NCBI RefSeq assembly: GCF_000685865.1
Contig: NZ_JMKS01000005.1
Span: forward strand, 744,001-808,000
Source: Exiguobacterium antarcticum DSM 14480
GTDB taxonomy: Bacteria; Bacillota; Bacilli; Exiguobacteriales; Exiguobacteriaceae
Direction of reading: 5' to 3'
DNA length: 64,000 bases
Under the pieces are notes generated by a model. The model ran no database searches. It was not told where the DNA came from and was given only the letters and a program-made list of their open reading frames with translations. How positions within the stretch are numbered: position 1 is the stretch's first letter; the number at the start of each line of letters is the position of its first letter. Shown here in pieces: positions 8,374-16,912 of this stretch. The translations under genes and the position numbers were made by a program.

Positions 8374-8616
8374 TTTCTGTGGTTCGTCATTTCCATTTAG
8401 TCAGATGAACTTATGTTACCGATTACATCATTCGAGCGGATCAGCAGTCATTATTTTAGAAAAGGGTGAAACAGCAAGTTTTTTTGAGAAATGTCAGAAT
8501 ATTCACCAGATAAACTCCTAGCACGAGGTCACAGACCTATGTTATCCTTTCGAACGAAGTACCTGATTCGTTGATAAAACATGAGTCAGGTCGTAATTAA
8601 ATCGTGGGGGTTTCTT

Positions 8617-9957
8617 ATGTCTAAAACAGTTCCAACATCCTTTATCGTCGTCATCGGTATGATGCTGTTTGCCTTGTTTTTCGGGGCCGGTAATCTGATT
8701 TTTCCACCGATGCTCGGGCAAATGGCAGGGGAGAACGTCTGGATTGCCAATGCCGGGTTCCTGGTCACAGGCGTCGGCTTACCGTTGCTTGCGATCTTAG
8801 CCTTTGCCTATTCCGGTGAACCGGACTTACGGGCGATGGCGTCCCGGGTCCATCCGATCTTCGGTCTTGTCTTTGCCATCATCCTGTACTTAGCAATTGG
8901 TCCATTTTTTGCGATTCCGCGCGCCGGAACCGTTTCCTATGAAATCGGGATCAAACCATTCTTCGGAGAATCGGCGTCATCAACACCACTGTTGATCTTT
9001 TCGATTCTGTTTTATACGCTTGCTTGCCTGTTGTCGCTGAATCCGACAAAAATCGTGGATGTCGTCGGAAAGATTTTGACACCAATCAAGATTACATTCA
9101 TCGGGCTGTTGATTCTCGTTGCCGTCATTAAGCCAATTGGAAGTTTTCAGAATCCTTTGACGACGTATCAACACAACGCTTTTTTTAACGGCTTCCAGGA
9201 AGGATATCTGACGCTTGATGCCCTCGGCGCGTTTGTCTTCGGCATCATCATCATCTCGGCAATCAAGGAAAAAGGGGTTACGTCGAAAAAACAACTGCTG
9301 ATCATCTGTTCGAAAGCAGCTCTGATTGCGGCAAGCTTGCTGGCCATCACCTATTCGGCCCTTGCGTTCATGGGGGCTTCCAGTGTCTCGAAAATCGGTC
9401 CGTTGAAGAACGGAGCGGAAATCTTGTCTGCCGTCTCCGATTATTACTTCGGTTCGTACGGTTCGATTCTACTCGGTCTGATGATCACGGTCGCGTGTCT
9501 GACGACGAGTGTCGGTCTGATCACGGCCTGTGCGTCCTTCTTCTCCCTCTTGTTGCCACGGATTTCATACGTCAAGTGGACGATTGGACTGTCGATCTTC
9601 AGCGCGCTCGTCGCCAACATCGGTCTGACACAGTTGATCGCGATTTCGAAACCGGTTCTGCTGACACTTTATCCACTGGCAATCTGTCTGATTTTCCTGA
9701 CGTTCTTACATAACGTCTTTAAAGGAAAACCGGCTGTCTACCAGGGCGCGATGTGGATGACGTTTGCCGTCAGTCTGTTTGACGGACTGAAGGTCGCGGA
9801 AGCACCGGTTGGACCGGTCTTACGTGTTTTTGAAAACGTGTTGCCGTTCTTTTCCGTCGGACTCGGTTGGGTCGTTCCGGCCATCATCGGAGCCATCTTA
9901 GGCGGATTATTCGGGCGGAAAAAAGCGTACCGCTCGGAAGAATCACGTGTTGCTTAA
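8617..9957 (+). CDS. brnQ: Branched-chain amino acid:cation symporter
   Basis: This 446-residue, 12-segment membrane protein imports leucine, isoleucine and valine with Na+ or H+. The N-terminal GMMLFALFFGAGNLIFPPMLG and the later AIGPFFAIPRAGTVSYEIG are BrnQ hallmarks. The ATG at 8617 follows GTGGGGG at seven bases. An in-frame ATG at 8581 has no ribosome site and would add a polar leader, so it is rejected. The gene stands alone, with its own terminator downstream. No T-box or other leader RNA could be recognised upstream. Confidence 0.92.
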   Translation: MSKTVPTSFIVVIGMMLFALFFGAGNLIFPPMLGQMAGENVWIANAGFLVTGVGLPLLAILAFAYSGEPDLRAMASRVHPIFGLVFAIILYLAIGPFFAIPRAGTVSYEIGIKPFFGESASSTPLLIFSILFYTLACLLSLNPTKIVDVVGKILTPIKITFIGLLILVAVIKPIGSFQNPLTTYQHNAFFNGFQEGYLTLDALGAFVFGIIIISAIKEKGVTSKKQLLIICSKAALIAASLLAITYSALAFMGASSVSKIGPLKNGAEILSAVSDYYFGSYGSILLGLMITVACLTTSVGLITACASFFSLLLPRISYVKWTIGLSIFSALVANIGLTQLIAISKPVLLTLYPLAICLIFLTFLHNVFKGKPAVYQGAMWMTFAVSLFDGLKVAEAPVGPVLRVFENVLPFFSVGLGWVVPAIIGAILGGLFGRKKAYRSEESRVA

Positions 9958-9978
9958 TTTCAATTTTATTTAGACGGA

Positions 9979-10013
9979 AGCTGTTTCGATTTTAAAATCG
10001 AAGCAGCTTTTTT
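9979..10013 (+). terminator. Intrinsic terminator of brnQ
   Basis: AGCTG-TTTCGATTTT and AAAATCGAA-GCAGCT form a long stem with almost no loop, followed by TTTTT. Confidence 0.85.
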
Positions 10014-10057
10014 GCTGTCTGCCCAACTATCATCGATGGAAACAAATTGGAATGGTA

Positions 10058-10114
10058 TTGACAAAGGGAACAGGATCGATGATATAGTAGTATTGCAAAT
10101 GAGATTCATTATCA
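10058..10114 (+). promoter_or_regulatory. SigA promoter and Fur box of hmoA
   Basis: TTGACA (10058-10063) and GATATA (10081-10086) are 17 bp apart. TGAGATTCATTATCA at 10100-10114 fits the Bacillus 7-1-7 Fur box (TGATAAT-N-ATTATCA) with two mismatches, and overlaps the expected transcription start. Confidence 0.75.
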
Positions 10115-10134
10115 ATTAAAAGGGAGTGGTTTTT

Positions 10135-10452
10135 CTGTTTATTCAACTTAAAACAATCCGGGTGGAAACCGGTCATGCCGAGTCAATGATTGAACGGTTC
10201 GCAGGCGAAGGCATCATCGAACAACAACCCGGCTTCATCGATCTCAGTGTCCTGCAAAAAAAGCGGACGCGGGGCGAGGAAGAAGTCATCGTACTGATTC
10301 GCTGGGAGTCGGAAGACGACTGGAAAGCGTGGGAGACGAGTGACGTCCATCTTGCAGGTCACCGTGCACGTCGTGGTCAACCGGTGCCGTCGTTCATTTT
10401 AGGAAGTGACCAGCAGTATTACGAGGTCCTTGGTCAAAAAGTAAAAAGTTAA
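10135..10452 (+). CDS. hmoA: Heme-degrading monooxygenase, HmoA-like
   Basis: This ~105-residue ABM-domain protein resembles B. subtilis HmoA, which opens heme to release iron in the cytosol. Matching stretches are FIQLKTIRVETG, IERFAGEGIIE, EEVIVLIRWESEDDWKAWE and the segment DVHLAGHRA with the likely heme-ligand His. AGGGAG at 10121-10126 overlaps an in-frame GTG at 10126, so that GTG is a poor start. A CTG at 10135, eight bases downstream, would give MFIQL, like the MFVQL start I recall for HmoA; this is probably a non-canonical CTG start. The Fur box upstream implies expression in iron starvation. Confidence 0.82.
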   Translation: MFIQLKTIRVETGHAESMIERFAGEGIIEQQPGFIDLSVLQKKRTRGEEEVIVLIRWESEDDWKAWETSDVHLAGHRARRGQPVPSFILGSDQQYYEVLGQKVKS

Positions 10453-10456
10453 AAAA

Positions 10457-10489
10457 AGACCGATCCGTCGATTCGTGACAGATCGGTCT
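10457..10489. terminator. Bidirectional intrinsic terminator
   Basis: AGACCGATC pairs perfectly with GATCGGTCT between convergent hmoA and the permease operon. An A-run on one side and T-rich sequence on the other serve both strands. Confidence 0.8.
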
Positions 10490-10493
10490 GCCT

Positions 10494-11489
10494 TTATTTT
10501 CGGAACAATAATACGATGAAATAAGGTGCCCCAAGAATTGCGATGACAATCCCGACCGGAATGTCGGCCGGAGCAAGCAGATTTTTCCCGATCAAGTCGG
10601 CGAGCAACACGAGCAGACTGCCGAGCAGGGCGGCGACCGGAATCAGACTGTAATGATTTGGTCCGACGAGACGCCGGGCGATGTGCGGGGCGAGCAATCC
10701 GATAAAGGAAATTCCGCCACCGGCAGCGACACAGGAACCGGCAAGTGCGGCAGCGATCAATAAAATCCGTTTCCGTGTCCGTTCGACTCGGAGTCCTAAC
10801 GTCTGCGGGAGCGAGCCGCTCAGTTGCAACAGATTCAACGACCGGCTGTGTAAAAAGGCAAGCGGCACCAAACTGACGATCCAAGGGGCAAGCGTCAAGA
10901 CGGATGACCAATCTGCCTGCCAGATGCTTCCGGTCAACCAGACCGTCGCCTGCTGAAAATCGCGAGGATCCATCTTCAACTGAAAAATGATCAAGAGAGC
11001 GCCGCAGAGGGCGTTGATTCCGACCCCAACCAACAACAGACGTCCCGGTTGGACCGCTTTTCCCGCCAACCGGTAAATCGTCCAGGCGACAAGCGTCGCA
11101 CCGAAAAAAGCGACGAACGGCAGAACCGGAAGTTGATGTGTAGCGGAGCGAAAGAAAAACAGCGTCAAGACCACGAACAGTCCGGCACCGGCATTGATTC
11201 CGAGAATGCCGGGATCAGCGAGGGCATTGCGTGACATCCCTTGAAGTAATGTCCCGGAGACAGCCAGTCCGGCACCAATCAACAAGGCGAGCAACATCCG
11301 CGGTAGCCGGAGATCGATGAGAATCAATCGTTCCGCTTCCGTCCCTTGTCCGATCAACGTTCGGCCGATCGCACCAAACGAAACGGGAAGAATTCCGGTC
11401 GACAGACTGTACACGAATGTCAAAATGAGCAGACTACATAAACAAACCAGCGTCAATCGCGCCTGTTTTACGGCATGCCAGACATCCAT
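10494..11489 (-). CDS. Siderophore ABC transporter permease (FecCD family), second gene
   Basis: This 331-residue FecCD permease has about ten hydrophobic segments. RLPRMLLALLIGAGLAVSG near residue 55 and the motif NALADPGILGINAGA are family marks, and the GxxFIGLLAPHIARRLVG loop near the C-terminus contacts the ATPase. The start ATG at 11489 overlaps the upstream gene's TGA (TGATG), so translation is coupled. The open frame continues upstream to 11948, but that extension is a shadow of the other permease. It forms a heterodimer with the product of 11489-12496. No ATPase gene lies nearby, so a distant one must energise it. Confidence 0.9.
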   Translation of the reverse strand: MDVWHAVKQARLTLVCLCSLLILTFVYSLSTGILPVSFGAIGRTLIGQGTEAERLILIDLRLPRMLLALLIGAGLAVSGTLLQGMSRNALADPGILGINAGAGLFVVLTLFFFRSATHQLPVLPFVAFFGATLVAWTIYRLAGKAVQPGRLLLVGVGINALCGALLIIFQLKMDPRDFQQATVWLTGSIWQADWSSVLTLAPWIVSLVPLAFLHSRSLNLLQLSGSLPQTLGLRVERTRKRILLIAAALAGSCVAAGGGISFIGLLAPHIARRLVGPNHYSLIPVAALLGSLLVLLADLIGKNLLAPADIPVGIVIAILGAPYFIVLLFRK

Positions 11490-12496
11490 CAGACGGACAA
11501 CTCCTTTCGGCGGGCGAGATAAAGAAAGTAGGGTACCCCGACCAAGGCGGTGACGGCTCCAAGCGGGGTTTCGAACGGCGGATTGATCATGCGCGCCAGC
11601 AAATCGGAAGCGATCAATAACGTCATGCCGAACAGAGCGCTGACCGGTAGCAACAGGTAATAGTTCGTTCCGACTAAAAAGCGGCTGATATGGGGAATGA
11701 TCAAGCCGACAAAGCCGATGACACCGGCGACCGACACGGCAACACCGGCAAGCAGGACGATGCTGCAAAATCCAAGCAGCCGGACTTTCGTCAACGAGGA
11801 ACCGAGCCCGGTCGCAACATCTTCTCCGAGCGAGAGGACGGTCATGCTGCGGGCGATATGTAAGGAAATGAGGAGTCCAAGCAGGACGACCGGAAGCAAG
11901 ACAAACACGTGCGCCCATTTTGCCCCGGATAACCCGCCGGCATACCAAAAGCTGAGATCTTGGGCGACTTGGTGAAACAGAGTGATGCCGGTCGACAAGG
12001 CGCTGAATAAAGCACTCAGTGCCGCACCGGCTACGGTCAACGTGACTGGTGAAAAGCGACCGCGGGCAAACACCGTGATCAGCAGAATGACGGCTGTTCC
12101 AAGTGCAGCGCCGCCAAACGAAAAGGCAAGCGAAGTCACAAATGAATGCTCCGAGACAAAGGCTAGCGACAAGGCGACTCCAAGTCCCGCTCCGTGGGTG
12201 ATGCCAAGCAGGGAGGGGTCAGCCAGCGCATTCCGGGTCAACCCTTGCATCATCGTTCCCGACAGCGCCAGTGCAATGCCGACAAGCCCGGCGCAAATCA
12301 GACGCGGAAGCCGGACTTCTTGGACGAGTTGATGCTGCAGATTACCGGCGTCAAAGGCATGAAACGAGGCGAGGACGGTCGCCCGGGAAATCGGCACGGC
12401 ACCGTAAAACAAGGACAGTGTACTGAGTAGCGTGAGCAGTCCAACCGTGAGAACAACAATCGTCAGGATTGAGCGTGGTCGAACGGATGTAGTCAT
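11489..12496 (-). CDS. Siderophore ABC transporter permease (FecCD family), first gene
   Basis: This 335-residue FecCD permease is the partner of the next gene. It shows RLPRLICAGLVGIALALSG, the shared NALADPSLLGITHGA motif and the coupling loop GVIGFVGLIIPHISRFLVG. Roughly ten membrane segments are visible. GGAGAGACG precedes the ATG at 12496. A double Fur box at 12517-12537 sits between this gene and the divergent AraC regulator, so iron status controls the operon. By context it imports ferric petrobactin or a close relative, though substrate cannot be read from the permease itself. Confidence 0.9.
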   Translation of the reverse strand: MTTSVRPRSILTIVVLTVGLLTLLSTLSLFYGAVPISRATVLASFHAFDAGNLQHQLVQEVRLPRLICAGLVGIALALSGTMMQGLTRNALADPSLLGITHGAGLGVALSLAFVSEHSFVTSLAFSFGGAALGTAVILLITVFARGRFSPVTLTVAGAALSALFSALSTGITLFHQVAQDLSFWYAGGLSGAKWAHVFVLLPVVLLGLLISLHIARSMTVLSLGEDVATGLGSSLTKVRLLGFCSIVLLAGVAVSVAGVIGFVGLIIPHISRFLVGTNYYLLLPVSALFGMTLLIASDLLARMINPPFETPLGAVTALVGVPYFLYLARRKELSV

Positions 12497-12516
12497 AGAC
12501 GTCTCTCCTTTTTAAT

Positions 12517-12537
12517 TGAGAATCAGATTCATTATCA
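12517..12537. promoter_or_regulatory. Double (overlapping) Fur box, divergent promoter region
   Basis: Read on the minus strand, the 21 bp hold two overlapping 7-1-7 motifs, TGATAAT-G-AATCTGA and TGAATCT-G-ATTCTCA. They lie 20 bp before the permease operon and 63 bp before araC, so Fur may control both directions. Confidence 0.75.
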
Positions 12538-12600
12538 ACGCGATTAAACGTACATCGAAGACCAATTTTTTGTCAAATGTTTTTTTAAGGAGTGGGCAGG

Positions 12601-14085
12601 ATGGAGTTACAGATCAAACCGTTACCAATCGAGAAGCACTGGTTGCTTGAAGGCGACCGGCGATCAGTCAAGCCGGGACTGGTCATTGTCGTTGCGGGGA
12701 GCGGATTTTTATACAGCAACCGGCACCGATTATACCCGGGCGACGCCGTCTGGATCGAACAAATCGATGAGGTGTTGCCAACTGTAAAAGAAACCTGTTT
12801 GTTCTATCACCTGACGTTGACAGGACACCGGTGTGCGCTGTACCGACAAGATGCAGGCATCCTGCATGACTGGTTACGGCAACTGCATGTCAGCCCGACT
12901 TCGGAACAGGAAGGGTTGACTCAACTACGAATTCTGTATCAATTGCTTGAGACATTGAGCCGCGAACAGGAGAATCATGTGTTTGAGGAAGTGGTCGCTT
13001 CGTGGCTGAAGGACTTGTCGATGCAACGGTCCGTCCATGAGCTGGCGCTTGATCTCGGAATGTCGGTCCCGACATTTAACCGGCTGTTTAAAGAGCGGTA
13101 TCACGCAACACCAAAAGAATATGTGACGCAACTGCGGATTCGCACGGCAAAGGAGTGGATGCTCGCTTCACACGAGATGACGTTGGCGCAAATCGCACAA
13201 AAAGTGGGGCTGCAGGACGAATTTTACTTCAGCCGCCTCTTCAAAAAACGGACCGGCTTGTCGCCGACCTATTTTTTACAACGGATTACGCCCCGGATCG
13301 GCATTGCCAGCCGCCTCTTATTGCAGGATCATCTGTTGGCACTTGGTCTGCAACCGATCCTGGCACCGAGTTATCCGACGGAATACGGAGCAAGCGGATT
13401 ACCCGTGTTTTTGACCGGACTGGACGGAACCCTTTTGTACGACGCCAATCAACCGCTTCAACGGGAATGGTTCGAGACGACGGCACTCGATTTGATTATC
13501 AAGACACCGAGTTTAGAGAAGGGACAGGATATCAGCTGGTTGCCGGCGGACCATGTCCTTGAACTGCCGCATCAAACCTGCTGGAGTGACTATCTCCGAC
13601 TGATTGCCGTCGCGACGAATCGGGAAGACCGGATCGAGCCGATCGTCGCGCAGATTACAGCGCTCGAACAAACGGTCAAGGAACGTCTGACGTGGAACAA
13701 GACCGGAACATGGGCTGTCGTCTGGATTCGACCGGATGAGGTGCGGTTATACGGGACGAAGCAACATACAATGCTCGATTTTTTATTTCATGATTTGGGT
13801 CTGACACCGGCACCGGGATTACCGGAAACCATTTATGAGATTGTCACGCTGGAGACGTTACAACGAGTTGATCCCGAAAACCTGCTGATCTTATGGAGTC
13901 AACCGGTTGATGTCGAGCGGATTCAGCAAGAAGAGTCGTGGCAGACCTTGCAGGCGGTCAGGCGCCATCAAGTCCATTATCCGGACAGCGTTGATTGGGA
14001 TCCTTGGGGACCACTCGGGCGCACCCACATGCTGAAGCAATTGTTAGACTACATCGAAAATGAACCACGCTTGATTTGTCCATGA
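12601..14085 (+). CDS. AraC-type regulator fused to siderophore-binding domain (Btr-like)
   Basis: This 494-residue regulator has three parts: an N-terminal cupin-like region (about 1-125), an AraC double helix-turn-helix (about 133-230; VHELALDLGMSVPTFNRLFKE and TLAQIAQKVGLQDEFYFSRLF), and a C-terminal TroA/FecB-type periplasmic-binding fold (about 235-490). This is the architecture of B. subtilis Btr, where ferric siderophore binding in the cytosol turns the protein into an activator of uptake genes. The ATG at 12601 follows AAGGAG at eight bases. It is divergent from the permeases and upstream of the binding lipoprotein, so it most likely senses imported ferric petrobactin. Confidence 0.88.
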   Translation: MELQIKPLPIEKHWLLEGDRRSVKPGLVIVVAGSGFLYSNRHRLYPGDAVWIEQIDEVLPTVKETCLFYHLTLTGHRCALYRQDAGILHDWLRQLHVSPTSEQEGLTQLRILYQLLETLSREQENHVFEEVVASWLKDLSMQRSVHELALDLGMSVPTFNRLFKERYHATPKEYVTQLRIRTAKEWMLASHEMTLAQIAQKVGLQDEFYFSRLFKKRTGLSPTYFLQRITPRIGIASRLLLQDHLLALGLQPILAPSYPTEYGASGLPVFLTGLDGTLLYDANQPLQREWFETTALDLIIKTPSLEKGQDISWLPADHVLELPHQTCWSDYLRLIAVATNREDRIEPIVAQITALEQTVKERLTWNKTGTWAVVWIRPDEVRLYGTKQHTMLDFLFHDLGLTPAPGLPETIYEIVTLETLQRVDPENLLILWSQPVDVERIQQEESWQTLQAVRRHQVHYPDSVDWDPWGPLGRTHMLKQLLDYIENEPRLICP

Positions 14086-14117
14086 AAGTTGATCGGTTCG
14101 TCCATGTTGCTCTTTAG

Positions 14118-14132
14118 TGATAATGATTATCA
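14118..14132 (+). promoter_or_regulatory. Perfect 7-1-7 Fur box
   Basis: TGATAATGATTATCA is a perfect TGATAAT-N-ATTATCA operator, 41 bp before the binding-protein ATG. Confidence 0.88.
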
Positions 14133-14172
14133 TTACTAATGAAGAACGAGAGTGAGAGGGGAAAAGAACCAC

Positions 14173-15090
14173 ATGAAAAAAATCATCAGTGTCACATCAG
14201 TCCTCGCGACGTGTGTTGTATTAGCCGCCTGTGGAGGCGAGGCAAGCGAACAACCGACAAAAAAAGCAGCCGCCGTCCACACCGTTGAACATATTTTTGG
14301 AAAGACGGAAGTTCCGAATGATCCGAAGAAAGTGGTTGTCCTGTCGCACGTATCGTGGGAAGGGTCGCTCGTCTCCGTCGGTGTCAAACCGTATGCCGTG
14401 ATGGCGTACGATAATGAGTTTCCACCACACTTGACGAAAGAACTCGAAGGAACGAAGGCGTTGCCGTACGCGGACGAAATCAATCCGGAAGAAATCGTCA
14501 AACTGGATCCGGACTTGTTGATCATCAGTGACCGGTACAAACCGCTGTATGACAAACTGGCTAAAACAATCCCGACAGTCGTCGTCGAGGTGGGGGGTGA
14601 CTGGAAAGAGGATCACCTAAAGGTTGCGGAAGCGGTCAACAAGAAAGAAGAAGGACAGGCAGTCATCGATGACTTGGCGAAAGAAGCAAAAGACATCGGT
14701 CAACGGATTAAGGAAAACGTCAAGGACGAGACGTTTATGGCGGTCTCGGTCAACAAAAAAGATATTCGTGTCTACGGTCTGACGAACCACGCGACGAACT
14801 CGCTCTTGTTTGATGATATCGGGCTGACACCGACGAAAGGTCTGCCAAAAGACTTCGGGGAAAACATTTCGATCGAAGGACTGGCGAAATACAATCCCGA
14901 CCACATCATTGATCTGTCGTACTTCAACAGTGGACCGTACTACGATGAAGTGACGAACGGGAAGGTCTGGAAAGGGCTGACAGCAGTCAAACAAGATCAA
15001 GTCCATCAATTGTCGACGACGTGGGGCTTCTGGGATCCAATCGAACGCCAAAAAGGATTAATGGAACTGGAAGACGTCTTATTGAAATGA
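14173..15090 (+). CDS. Ferric siderophore-binding lipoprotein (FatB/YclQ-like)
   Basis: This 305-residue TroA-fold lipoprotein delivers a ferric siderophore to the FecCD permeases. The signal peptide ends in the lipobox LAAC (Cys20). The mature part shows FGKTEVPNDPKKVVVLSH, NPEEIVKLDPDLLIISDRY and VNKKDIRVYGLTNHATNSLLFDDIG, a pattern like the catechol/petrobactin binders YclQ and FatB. The ATG at 14173 follows AGAGGGGAA. It is followed by its own terminator, so it is transcribed separately from asb. The perfect Fur box upstream means iron repression. Petrobactin as ligand is inferred from the adjoining asb operon. Confidence 0.9.
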   Translation: MKKIISVTSVLATCVVLAACGGEASEQPTKKAAAVHTVEHIFGKTEVPNDPKKVVVLSHVSWEGSLVSVGVKPYAVMAYDNEFPPHLTKELEGTKALPYADEINPEEIVKLDPDLLIISDRYKPLYDKLAKTIPTVVVEVGGDWKEDHLKVAEAVNKKEEGQAVIDDLAKEAKDIGQRIKENVKDETFMAVSVNKKDIRVYGLTNHATNSLLFDDIGLTPTKGLPKDFGENISIEGLAKYNPDHIIDLSYFNSGPYYDEVTNGKVWKGLTAVKQDQVHQLSTTWGFWDPIERQKGLMELEDVLLK

Positions 15091-15105
15091 CCAGATGAAG
15101 AGCAG

Positions 15106-15139
15106 GAGAAAGAACGGGGAAACCCGTTTTTCTCTTTTT
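15106..15139 (+). terminator. Intrinsic terminator
   Basis: GAGAAAGAACGGG pairs with CCCGTTTTTCTC around a short GAAA loop, followed by TTTTT. It separates the binding-protein gene from the asb promoter. Confidence 0.8.
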
Positions 15140-15145
15140 CAAGAG

Positions 15146-15160
15146 TGAGAATGATTATCA
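15146..15160 (+). promoter_or_regulatory. Fur box of the asb operon
   Basis: TGAGAATGATTATCA matches the 7-1-7 Fur consensus with a single mismatch, 24 bp before asbA. Confidence 0.85.
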
Positions 15161-15184
15161 ATTGTTAGAAGGAGTGTGACAGTC

Positions 15185-16912
15185 ATGACGACACGTACAG
15201 AACGAACCGAAGAGATTGCAACCCATGCAACGCTCCAAGCATTCGGCAACAGCTACCTCCGTGAAATCGACATGATCGAGTGGTTCATTCCAACAGACGA
15301 GGAGAATGTCCGGTTCGGTGATACCGCCTGCCGGATCGACGTTGGGACCGTCTACGTCCTTGAAATCCGCCGCCGTTCACGGATCGGTCGTCACGAAATC
15401 GGACGGATTTACCGGCAAACGACGAGCGGGTGGACAGAGGAAGCACCGTTGACTTTCATTATCGCTTGTTGCCAACATCTGCAACGGCTTGCTCCCGGCG
15501 TGACGGATTTATTGTACCGGGTTCTCGACAGTCACCGGGGTATGTGTCACATCATCGCGCATGAGCTGAACGAGCCGGTTTGTCCTGAGACGTTTCTTGA
15601 ACACGAGCAGACGGTCCGGTTCGGACATTGGTTCCACCCGACGCCGAAAAGCCGGGTCGGGATGCATGACTGGGAGCAAGTCGCGTATGCACCGGAATTC
15701 AGGAACGGGTTTCAACTCGATTATTTTGCGGTTGATGAGTCCCTGCTGACGGAAGCCAGTGCGACGGATCAATGGATCAGCGAACAGATGCGGAAGCAAC
15801 TCGGATCAGCAGTGGCACTGTCAGCGTCAGAACGCCTGTTACCCGCGCATCCTTTGCAGGCACAACATCTTTTGTTGCAACCGACCGTGCAACAGTTGCT
15901 CGCGACGAACCAACTCCGCCATCTCGGCCGCCTGGGTCCGATGTACTTCGCGACATCCTCGATCCGGACAGTCCTGCAAGCGGATCGGTCGCACATGCTG
16001 AAGTTTTCGATTCCGGTTCAAGTCACCAATTCGCGCCGGGTCAATAAACGGCACGAACTGACGGCGGGATTCGTCATGCGACGTCTCGCTGAACAGTTGA
16101 CGTTGCCAAAGAGATTTTCAATTACGCACGATCCGGCCTATGCGACGATTCGGACGGAGGCGGAAGAATCCGGTTTTGAGGTCATCTACCGCGAAGCGCA
16201 AGGCGATGCGATCAACGTCGCGGCACTCGTTCAGGAACCGCTCGATCAAGAACCATCTGTCTTGATGTCGCTTGTCCACGAAGCCAGACAATCGGGTCAA
16301 TCGTTAGACGAAGCTGCCTGGGAGTGGTTTGCAGCGTATATCGAACTGACCGCCGGAGCGCTGATTGAATTGTATGAGACTTACGGGATTGCTCTCGAAG
16401 CGCACCAACAGAACAGTTTGATCCGCGTCGAACAGGGACGTCCGGTCAGCTATCAGTTCCGCGATAATCAAGGATATTATCTCGCCCGGTCACATGAAGA
16501 ACGGTTAATACGACTGGAACCCTCACTCGCACAGGCACCAGATCTGTTTTATGACGAAACGACGATTCAAGAACGGTTGACCTATTACGTGATCTGGAAT
16601 CACTTGGCGGGTCTGATTCATCGGTTCGACCGTGATGGACTTTTGCCGGAACAAGAGTTGCTCGATTGGCTCGGGAATTGGTTCGACGACCGACAAGCGA
16701 TGTTATTCGGACTCGGAAAAGACTGGATCGAGTATCTCCGTTCGCGTCAGACGTTACCTTACAAGGCAAACTTGTTGACGCGCCTGCATGCACTTGACGA
16801 ACTGGAAGTCAGCGGGGAACGGGTCATCTTCATTGATATCGATAATCCATTACAGCGGGAGGGGTACCATGTCACGACTGAGCGAACGACGTGTCTGCAA
16901 ACAACTTCTTGA
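15185..16912 (+). CDS. asbA: Petrobactin biosynthesis NIS synthetase AsbA
   Basis: This 575-residue IucA/IucC-family (NIS) synthetase, slightly shorter than the ~600-residue B. anthracis protein, should condense citrate with spermidine using ATP in the cytosol. Family marks are HPLQAQ (ATP-site HP motif, about residue 220), the SSIRTVL stretch with KFSIPVQVTNSRR, and the C-terminal EAHQQNSLIR region ahead of a basic FRDNQG. The ATG at 15185 follows AAGGAG at ten bases. It heads the asbABCDEF operon just behind a Fur box; asbB overlaps its end by 44 bp. Confidence 0.93.
   Translation: MTTRTERTEEIATHATLQAFGNSYLREIDMIEWFIPTDEENVRFGDTACRIDVGTVYVLEIRRRSRIGRHEIGRIYRQTTSGWTEEAPLTFIIACCQHLQRLAPGVTDLLYRVLDSHRGMCHIIAHELNEPVCPETFLEHEQTVRFGHWFHPTPKSRVGMHDWEQVAYAPEFRNGFQLDYFAVDESLLTEASATDQWISEQMRKQLGSAVALSASERLLPAHPLQAQHLLLQPTVQQLLATNQLRHLGRLGPMYFATSSIRTVLQADRSHMLKFSIPVQVTNSRRVNKRHELTAGFVMRRLAEQLTLPKRFSITHDPAYATIRTEAEESGFEVIYREAQGDAINVAALVQEPLDQEPSVLMSLVHEARQSGQSLDEAAWEWFAAYIELTAGALIELYETYGIALEAHQQNSLIRVEQGRPVSYQFRDNQGYYLARSHEERLIRLEPSLAQAPDLFYDETTIQERLTYYVIWNHLAGLIHRFDRDGLLPEQELLDWLGNWFDDRQAMLFGLGKDWIEYLRSRQTLPYKANLLTRLHALDELEVSGERVIFIDIDNPLQREGYHVTTERTTCLQTTS

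Noticed and set aside
10494-11948. 484-residue open frame on the minus strand
   Set aside because: Only 10494-11489 reads as a FecCD permease; the upstream extension is arginine- and histidine-rich and is the shadow of the other permease gene.
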